From NCBI GenBank assembly GCA_030044485.1, contig JASHVQ010000131.1, positions 1 to 12,005 on the forward strand: a stretch of DNA of 12,005 nt, read 5' to 3'. The stretch is from Methylovirgula sp. GTDB lineage: Bacteria; Pseudomonadota; Alphaproteobacteria; Rhizobiales; Beijerinckiaceae. The position numbers and the translations under genes were made by a program. Below the pieces are notes generated by a model. The model saw only the letters and a list, made by a program, of their open reading frames with translations. It did not search any database and was not told the origin of the DNA. This document shows, piece after piece, positions 7,188-12,005 of this stretch; within the stretch, counting starts at the first letter, position 1; each line of letters opens with the position of its first letter.

Positions 7188-8569
7188 TGGCAAACCTCCT
7201 CACCAGCAGGGCGCTTCCCGACTATTTCGCCAAGCCGCGCGCCGTTTGGCGCGGGCTGACGCGCCGCCTCGCCGCGATAATGCCGAAAGGGCTTTATACC
7301 CGCTCGCTGCTGATCGTGATTCTGCCTATGGTCATCCTGCAGATCGTGATCACCTATGTCTTCATGGAGCGGCATTGGCAGCTCGTGACCCACCAGCTTT
7401 CAACGGCTCTGGTGCAGGACATCGCGGCGATCATCGACATTCACAATTCCTATCTGCAGGATAAGAACAACGACACTCTGGCGCGGATCGCCCAGGAGCG
7501 CATGAACATCAACATCGAGTTCATGCCGAAAGGTCCGCTGCCGCCGCCCTTGCCGAAGCCGTTCTTTTCGATCGTCGACGCGGCGCTTTCCAACGAGATC
7601 CGGCGGCAGATCGCCCGACCCTTCTGGCTCGACACCGTCGGGCGCTCCAATCTCATCGAAATCAGGATCCTTCTGGACAATTCCATTCTGCGCGTCGTCG
7701 CCTATCGCAGCGCCGCCTATGCGTCGAACTCCTACATTTTCCTGCTGTGGATGGTCGGCACGTCCTGCGTTCTCATCGTCGTCGCGCTCGCCTTTCTGCG
7801 CAATCAGATCAGGCCGATCCTGCGGCTCGTCACGGTGGCCGAGGCATTCGGCATGGGCCGCGACGCCGAGTTCAAGCCGCGCGGCGCGCGCGAAGTGCGG
7901 CGCGCCGGTTATGCCTTCATCGAAATGAAGCGGCGCATCGAGCGCGCCATCGACCAGCGCACCGCGATGCTTACCGGCGTCAGCCACGACCTGCGCACGA
8001 TCCTCACCCGCTTCAAGCTTTCGCTGGCGCTGCTTGGCGAAGTCCCGGACGCCAGGGAGATGCGGCAAGACGTCGAGGAAATGCAGCGCATGCTCGAAGC
8101 CTATCTGGCTTTCGCGCGCGGCGATTCGGGCGAGACCACGGCGCGCCTCGACATGCGCCAATTGCTCGAAGCTTTACGCAACGAAGCCGAACGTCACGGC
8201 GCAAACGTCAAGATCGGTTACACGGGCGATCCGTTCGTGATGGTGCGCCCGGCGGCCTTCAAGCGCTGCCTCGCCAATCTCGTCGGCAATGCTTTCGCGC
8301 ATGCCGAGAACGTCAAGATCGACGCGCAGCGCGACCAGCGCTTCCTGACGATCCATATCGACGACGACGGGCCGGGAATTCCGCCCGAGCGGCGCGAAGA
8401 CGTCTTCCGGCCCTTCTTCCGGCTCGATGCGGCGCGCAACCAGGACGAGGGCGGCACCGGCCTTGGCCTGGCCATCGCTCTCGACATCGCCCGCTCGCAC
8501 GGCGGCGACATCACGCTCGCCGACAGTCCGCTCGGCGGCCTGCGCGCCACCGTGCGCGTGCCGGTGTAA
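7187..8569 (+). CDS. EnvZ-like sensor histidine kinase
   Basis: This 460-residue inner-membrane kinase is the likely partner of the response regulator, whose stop codon overlaps its start (TGATG). After a cytoplasmic N-tail come TM1 (about 38-60), a periplasmic sensor segment of about 120 residues with a Pro-rich patch (KGPLPPPLPKP, 115-125), TM2 (183-205) and a HAMP linker (206-258). The H-box has the phospho-acceptor H267 in GVSHDLRTILTRFKLSL. The ATPase domain has an N-box (CLANLVGNAFAHA; N364, N368), G1 (DDDGPGIP, 392-399), an F-box (VFRPFFR) and G2 (GGTGLGLAI, 422-430). All ATP-binding motifs are intact, so kinase activity is expected. The H-box Pro that normally follows HDLRT is Ile272 here. 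Layout and H-box context (SHDLRT.LTR) match EnvZ. The signal sensed is unknown. Its TAA directly abuts the stop of the opposing TetR gene. Confidence 0.94.
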   Translation: MANLLTSRALPDYFAKPRAVWRGLTRRLAAIMPKGLYTRSLLIVILPMVILQIVITYVFMERHWQLVTHQLSTALVQDIAAIIDIHNSYLQDKNNDTLARIAQERMNINIEFMPKGPLPPPLPKPFFSIVDAALSNEIRRQIARPFWLDTVGRSNLIEIRILLDNSILRVVAYRSAAYASNSYIFLLWMVGTSCVLIVVALAFLRNQIRPILRLVTVAEAFGMGRDAEFKPRGAREVRRAGYAFIEMKRRIERAIDQRTAMLTGVSHDLRTILTRFKLSLALLGEVPDAREMRQDVEEMQRMLEAYLAFARGDSGETTARLDMRQLLEALRNEAERHGANVKIGYTGDPFVMVRPAAFKRCLANLVGNAFAHAENVKIDAQRDQRFLTIHIDDDGPGIPPERREDVFRPFFRLDAARNQDEGGTGLGLAIALDIARSHGGDITLADSPLGGLRATVRVPV

Positions 8570-9268
8570 CTACGGGCCGGTGCGGGAATTGTCCTGGTTC
8601 GCCCGCCTCCCCGCAAAGCGGCGCTCGAACAGGCCGCGCGCGATGGAGAAGAGCGGCGAGGTCAGGCGGCTCAGGTCCTCGGCGCGCGCCACAAGCCGGC
8701 CGCCGCGCTCCAATTCGTAGTCGAGCACGGACATCGTCGCCGCAAGCTCGGGATCATCGTCGGAAAACCAGGTGCGCAACACGCGCCGCCAGGCAATGGC
8801 GAGCCCCTGCAGCTTCAACACCCCGACCGGGCCTTCCGAGTCGATGCCGGCCGCCTCGAGCATGAAGCGCATCGAATTGATCATCAGCTTGTTCATCGCC
8901 GCGGCGGCGAGCGGATCGCGCCGCGTCCATTCGCCGACGCCCTCGAGCCCGACCTTGTAAGGCGTGAGGGCTTCGAGACGGCGGCGCAAAACCGCGACCA
9001 GTCTTTCCTTGGGAGGCGCGTCGCCGGGCTCGCCCTTCGTGCCGTCAAGAACGATCTTGTCGATTTTGCGCATGAAGGCCGCGAGCACCGCGCCTTTGGA
9101 TGGGAAAAAATCGCGGAAGGTCGAAAGCGAGACATTGGCGCGCGCCGCGACGTCGGCAAGCGGGATATCTTCCCAATGGCGTTCGCCGGCAAGTTCGAAA
9201 AGCGCGTTGATGATGGCGTCCTTGGGATCGGCCGGCGCCGCTCCGAAGCCCGCTTCGCTTGCTGACAC
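8570..9268 (-). CDS. TetR-family transcriptional regulator
   Basis: This is a 232-residue one-component regulator. The N-terminal helix-turn-helix is at about 16-66: DAIINALFELAGERHWEDI, then PLADVAARANVSLSTFRDFF, then PSKGAVLAAFMRKID. The rest is the helical ligand-binding and dimerisation domain, which is too variable to name a ligand. GTG at 9268 is the preferred start because GGGAGG sits six bases upstream (9275-9280). An ATG at 9286 (6 residues longer) or 9352 (28 longer) has no comparable ribosome site, and the extra residues do not look like TetR. It follows proC on the same strand after 96 bases, so it may be transcribed from proC or on its own. Its stop codon sits directly against the kinase stop with no base between, leaving no room for a separate terminator. 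The target genes are unknown. Confidence 0.9.
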   Translation of the reverse strand: MSASEAGFGAAPADPKDAIINALFELAGERHWEDIPLADVAARANVSLSTFRDFFPSKGAVLAAFMRKIDKIVLDGTKGEPGDAPPKERLVAVLRRRLEALTPYKVGLEGVGEWTRRDPLAAAAMNKLMINSMRFMLEAAGIDSEGPVGVLKLQGLAIAWRRVLRTWFSDDDPELAATMSVLDYELERGGRLVARAEDLSRLTSPLFSIARGLFERRFAGRRANQDNSRTGP

Positions 9269-9364
9269 GATACGCCTCCCACGCATACGACCGGGTTGAA
9301 GACTAGAGCGCCGATCTCCGCAGTCAAGCTCGTGCGGCGCCCCTGGTTTCATGCCACGCCGTGT

Positions 9365-10171
9365 TTAGCTGGCAAGCTCCTGGGCGCGGCGCTTGGCAGC
9401 GGCGACGGCGTTGGCAATCAAGCGCTCAAATCCGCTCTCGCCTTTGAGAACGGCGAGCGCCGCCGCTGTCGTGCCGCCGGGAGAGGTAATGCTTTCGCGC
9501 AGCTCGGCCGGCGATATTTCCGGCTGATGCGCGAGCAAAGCGCCGGCTCCTTCGACGGTGGCGCGCGCCAGCCGCATGGCCAGATCGCGCGGCAAGCCCG
9601 CTTCGACGCCGGCCTTGGCGAGACATTCGGCGAGATAAAAGACGTAGGCGGGACCCGAACCGGAGACCGCGGTCACCGCGTCGATGAGGCTTTCGTCGGA
9701 CAGCCATTCGACGCCGCCCACGGCCGAGAGCAGCGCGTCCGCCGTCTGCTTTTGCGCGGGCGTCACTTTGGCGTTGGCGACGGCCGCGCTCATTCCCTGC
9801 CCGACGGCCACCGCGAGATTAGGCATGGCGCGCACGACGGCGCATCGCAAATGCTGCGAAAGACCGGCGAGCGTTTTGCCGGCGAGGATGGAGATGACGA
9901 GCGTCGTATCTCCCGCCAGCGGCGCAAGAGCCGGCATGGACTCATCCAGCGCTTGCGGCTTGACGGCCAAGACGATGACGGCGGGAGGGGCGGCCGGGGC
10001 GCGCAGCGAAACGCCGTAGACGGAAGACAAGGCCTTGATCTGCGGCGACGGCTGCGGCTCGAGCACGAAGGTTTGTCGAGGATCGAGGCCGCGTTCAAGC
10101 CAAGCCTGCAGCAAAGCGCCTCCCATCTTGCCGGCGCCGACCAGCAACAGCGGTTCCCCGCCGATCGCCAT
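9365..10171 (-). CDS. proC: Pyrroline-5-carboxylate reductase
   Basis: This cytosolic enzyme catalyses the last step of proline synthesis, reducing pyrroline-5-carboxylate with NAD(P)H. The 268-residue length is typical. The Rossmann motif VGAGKMGGALL lies at 11-21 and VLAVKPQ at 67-73, with RAMPN (114-118) and AVSGSGPAYVF (168-178). The C-terminal family signature ELRESITSPGGTTAAAL (223-239) forms much of the substrate site. The ATG at 10171 follows the YbjN gene's TGA with no base between, so the two genes are almost certainly one transcript and translation may be coupled. An AAGGG about 11 bases upstream, inside the YbjN gene, is a possible but distant ribosome site. In the RAMPN region the residue after Asn is Leu rather than the common Thr, a mild variation. 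Confidence 0.96.
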   Translation of the reverse strand: MAIGGEPLLLVGAGKMGGALLQAWLERGLDPRQTFVLEPQPSPQIKALSSVYGVSLRAPAAPPAVIVLAVKPQALDESMPALAPLAGDTTLVISILAGKTLAGLSQHLRCAVVRAMPNLAVAVGQGMSAAVANAKVTPAQKQTADALLSAVGGVEWLSDESLIDAVTAVSGSGPAYVFYLAECLAKAGVEAGLPRDLAMRLARATVEGAGALLAHQPEISPAELRESITSPGGTTAAALAVLKGESGFERLIANAVAAAKRRAQELAS

Positions 10172-10672
10172 TCAAGCTTCGCCCTTCGTCTCCAACATCG
10201 CCGTATCGAGCGCCTCGCGGCCGCTTTTCCCGGCCCAGACCACGAATTGGAAGGCCTGATAATAGCGCTCGCACGCGGCGACCGCACTGGTCAAGGCGGC
10301 CTCGCATTGACGCACGTTGAGCGCCGCGCCGCCCGCCAGCAGCATCGCATGCCGGAACATGATCACGCCGTCCTGCGGCCAGATGTCGAAATGCCCGATC
10401 CACAACTGTTCGTTGATGAGCGCGATGAGCGCCGCGGCCTCGCCGCGCCGCGCATTCGGCACTTTCAGATCGAAGGCGCAGGCGACATGCAGCGCTTCGA
10501 TATCCGAGAGCCATGTGAAGGCGATGTTGTATTCCGCCCAGGTGCCAGCCACGACAATCGATATTTCATCTTCTTCGTCGCGGTCGAACGACCATTGGTT
10601 ATGAGAAGCTATCCTTTCGATCTGATCTACGGGATTTTCGGTTTGCATAAGTTCGATCTGCGATAGCGACAT
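10172..10672 (-). CDS. YbjN-domain protein (type III secretion chaperone-like fold)
   Basis: This 166-residue soluble protein is of the YbjN family, which has a fold like type III secretion chaperones and no established enzyme activity. Family-like features are NPVDQIERIASHNQWSFDR (residues 11-29), an acidic DEEDEISIVVAGTW stretch, and AEYNIAFTWLSDIEALHVAC; the C-terminal half is helical, around QLWIGHFDIWPQDGVIMFRH. ATG at 10672 gives the usual family length. A further in-frame extension of 21 residues to 10735 has nothing recognisable, and an ATG eight residues inside (MQTENP) is a weaker choice. It lies directly upstream of proC with no gap, as in many Hyphomicrobiales, so it is probably co-expressed with proline synthesis. 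E. coli YbjN has been linked to motility and stress regulation; whether that applies here is unknown. Confidence 0.88.
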   Translation of the reverse strand: MSLSQIELMQTENPVDQIERIASHNQWSFDRDEEDEISIVVAGTWAEYNIAFTWLSDIEALHVACAFDLKVPNARRGEAAALIALINEQLWIGHFDIWPQDGVIMFRHAMLLAGGAALNVRQCEAALTSAVAACERYYQAFQFVVWAGKSGREALDTAMLETKGEA

Positions 10673-10780
10673 GCCAATGCCCTGAGAGGATGATGCGCGA
10701 TACGAGTTGCGGGGAACAGCCGGACGATCGCTCACTCACAAAGCCAGCGGACAATGCGGCCTCCAGCGCATTGCCGAGCC

Positions 10781-10807
10781 TGCGAGCGAAACTCGCAAAG
10801 ATGCGAG
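10781..10807. repeat. Three alternating complementary hexamers
   Basis: TGCGAG (10781-10786), CTCGCA (10792-10797) and TGCGAG (10802-10807) are spaced by five and four bases. The middle segment can pair with either neighbour, giving two mutually exclusive 6-bp hairpins. It lies about 110 bases upstream of the ybjN start. It could be an RNA switch or a protein-binding site with two half-site pairs, but the segments are short and chance is possible. Confidence 0.4.
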
Positions 10808-10975
10808 CGCTTGAACCCTATCCGCGACTCACGTCGAAGACGAACGAACCACAAACTGAGGTGATTCTGCAACATCCCGACGACATTGAACACGCGCGGC
10901 GCGAAATCCGACCCGCATAGCCTCGCCAATTCGCGCCGATTCGTCCATCGCCGCAAGCATGCCTTCCACAGGCTG

Positions 10976-11009
10976 CGCCGCCAAAGACGCAAGGCACGGC
11001 GTGGCGGCG
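10976..11009 (-). terminator. Inverted repeat downstream of cysNC, possible terminator
   Basis: CGCCGCCA (10976-10983) and TGGCGGCG (11002-11009) form a perfect 8-bp stem with an 18-base loop, about 51 bases after the cysNC stop. No T-run follows on the minus strand. It may end or stabilise the cysNC transcript; the long loop makes a strong intrinsic terminator unlikely. Confidence 0.3.
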
Positions 11010-11059
11010 GTCGAAAACGGTGGATAAGGGCAAGCGATTCGCGGCCGAGCCGGCGTCGA

Positions 11060-12005
11060 TCAGATGGACCAGTCGCCGGAATCGGCGAAGCGTTCGATGT
11101 AGAGGCGATCGACCAGATAGGCGATCACGCGTCCCGCCGATTGGAGGGCGGTGGCAGCTTCGCGCCCAAGGACGAGTTCGGCGTCCTGCGGCGCTTCATA
11201 GGCCTGATCGACTCCCGTGAAGTCCTTGATTTCGCCGGCAAGCGCCTTCTTGTAGAGACCTTTCGGGTCACGCGCCATGCACTCCTCGAGCGGCGTATCG
11301 ACAAAAATCTCGATGAATTCGCCGGCGCGCAGAATGTCGCGCACCATCTGCCGGTCCGCGGCGAAGGGCGAGATGAAGGCGCAGAGAACGATCAGGCCGG
11401 CATCGGTCATGAGTTTTGCGACCTCGCCGATGCGGCGGATGTTTTCGACGCGATCGGTTGCGGAAAAGCCGAGATCCTTGTTGAGGCCGTGGCGGATATT
11501 GTCGCCGTCGAGGAGAACGGTGTGGGCGCCGCGCGCATTGAGCTGCTGCTCGACGAGATTGGCGATGGTCGACTTGCCCGATCCCGGCAGGCCCGTGAAC
11601 CAGAGGACCGCGGGGCGTTGATGCTTCAGGCGGGCTCGCGCCTCCTTGGTGATCGTCACGTCCTGCGGATGGATATTGGTCGCGCGCCGCAGCCCGAACG
11701 CGACGAGGCCCGCGGCGGCCGTAGCATTGCTGTAGCGATCGATGAGGATGAACGCGCCGGTGACGCGATTTTCGGAATAGGGATCGAAGGCGAACGCCGC
11801 CGTGGCGGCGAGCTTGCAGAAGCCGACCTCGTTGAGCGCAAGCGTCTCGGCCGGAATTTGCCTGAGCGTCGAGACGTCAAGCCGGTAATCGAGCCCGGTC
11901 ACGGTGACCGGAATGGTGCGCGCGGCGATCTTCATCAGATAGGAGCGGCCGACGCAGAGTTTCTCGTCTCCCATCCAGATAAGCTTGGCGGCGAACTCGG
12001 TGACG
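11060..12005 (-). CDS. cysNC: Bifunctional sulfate adenylyltransferase subunit 1 / APS kinase, N-terminus cut by window edge
   Basis: This cytosolic sulfate-activation enzyme has a CysN part (GTPase subunit of ATP sulfurylase) fused to CysC (APS kinase making PAPS), as in rhizobial NodQ. The 314 visible residues read openly across the right edge, so the gene starts outside the window. Residues 1-115 are the C-terminal beta-barrel part of CysN ([39 protein letters not shown]). CysC follows, with the P-loop GLPGSGKST (138-146), [18 protein letters not shown] (164-181), the family's FISPFAADR region and [19 protein letters not shown] (234-252). All the APS kinase motifs look intact. The GTPase motifs and the CysD partner lie outside the view. 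It may serve cysteine synthesis or sulfation of a surface molecule; fusion alone does not decide between these. Confidence 0.94.
   Translation of the reverse strand, partial: VTEFAAKLIWMGDEKLCVGRSYLMKIAARTIPVTVTGLDYRLDVSTLRQIPAETLALNEVGFCKLAATAAFAFDPYSENRVTGAFILIDRYSNATAAAGLVAFGLRRATNIHPQDVTITKEARARLKHQRPAVLWFTGLPGSGKSTIANLVEQQLNARGAHTVLLDGDNIRHGLNKDLGFSATDRVENIRRIGEVAKLMTDAGLIVLCAFISPFAADRQMVRDILRAGEFIEIFVDTPLEECMARDPKGLYKKALAGEIKDFTGVDQAYEAPQDAELVLGREAATALQSAGRVIAYLVDRLYIERFADSGDWSI

Larger units (their letters stand above)
10673..11059. other. Spacer between ybjN and cysNC, no convincing gene
   Basis: These 387 bases hold the ybjN promoter region and the 3' end of the cysNC transcript. 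Two short reading frames (76 codons plus strand at 10690-10920; 86 codons minus strand at 10732-10992) overlap each other, have no recognisable domain and no clear ribosome site. I do not call either. I found no tRNA-like cloverleaf. Structures seen are a trio of alternating short complementary segments (10781-10807) and a larger inverted repeat (10976-11009). The spacer is less GC-rich and less codon-like than the flanking genes, and a decayed gene or small RNA is possible. Confidence 0.5.

Noticed and set aside
9284..9363. Imperfect hairpin between proC and TetR
   Set aside because: CGGCG and CGCCG segments can pair with an inner TGG/CCA, but the arms are unequal and no T-run follows; not strong enough to call a terminator.
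9296..10666. A 456-codon plus-strand open frame opposite proC and ybjN
   Set aside because: It runs across two genes with strong family motifs on the other strand; its composition (Arg, Gly, Asp, His rich) is that of a reverse-frame shadow.
11019..11027. TTATCCACC on the minus strand, one base from a DnaA box
   Set aside because: It is a single near-match with no cluster, no A/T-rich unwinding region and no dnaA, parA or repA gene nearby, so not an origin.
1..12005. Mobile element, phage, CRISPR or defence system
   Set aside because: No transposase, integrase, terminal inverted repeats, spacer-repeat array or defence-type genes were seen, and composition is even across the window.

Overview
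The window reads as ordinary chromosomal DNA of a high-GC alphaproteobacterium, probably of the order Hyphomicrobiales (Rhizobiales). The grounds are the GC-rich codon usage, the MarR / OmpR-type regulator / EnvZ-like kinase cluster beside ilvE, a fused CysNC, and a YbjN-proC pair. Assignment below order level is not possible from this sequence. I see no transposase, integrase, phage gene, CRISPR array, tRNA or rRNA. Ten protein genes are supported. Seven are on the minus strand along with both edge-truncated genes, and three are on the plus strand.

Left part (1-4351, all minus strand): a secreted L,D-transpeptidase cut by the left edge; manC, a bifunctional mannose-1-phosphate guanylyltransferase / mannose-6-phosphate isomerase; and a CYTH-CHAD protein. 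The first two point to envelope and surface-polysaccharide work. The CHAD protein suggests polyphosphate binding. The spacers here carry an 18-bp tandem repeat, a 12-bp tandem duplication and a hairpin just after the CHAD stop codon.

Centre (4657-8569): ilvE on the minus strand is divergent from a plus-strand regulatory operon of MarR regulator, OmpR/PhoB response regulator and EnvZ-like histidine kinase. The two inner junctions overlap (GTGA and TGATG), so translation is probably coupled. The MarR-regulator pair resembles PetP-PetR of Rhodobacter. The 348-base spacer holds candidate face-to-face promoters with -35 boxes inside each other's spacers, so one regulator could act on both directions.

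Right part (8570-12005, all minus strand): a TetR regulator whose stop codon directly abuts that of the kinase; proC; a YbjN-domain protein whose stop codon directly abuts the proC start; a 387-base spacer with hairpins; and cysNC (sulfate activation) cut by the right edge. The metabolic genes cover branched-chain amino acids (ilvE), proline (proC) and sulfate assimilation (cysNC).

I did not find a convincing new multi-gene system. The points most worth a second look are the coupled regulatory operon with its altered histidine-kinase H-box, the shared ilvE/marR control region, the CYTH domain with a degraded metal-binding motif, and the short tandem repeats around manC.
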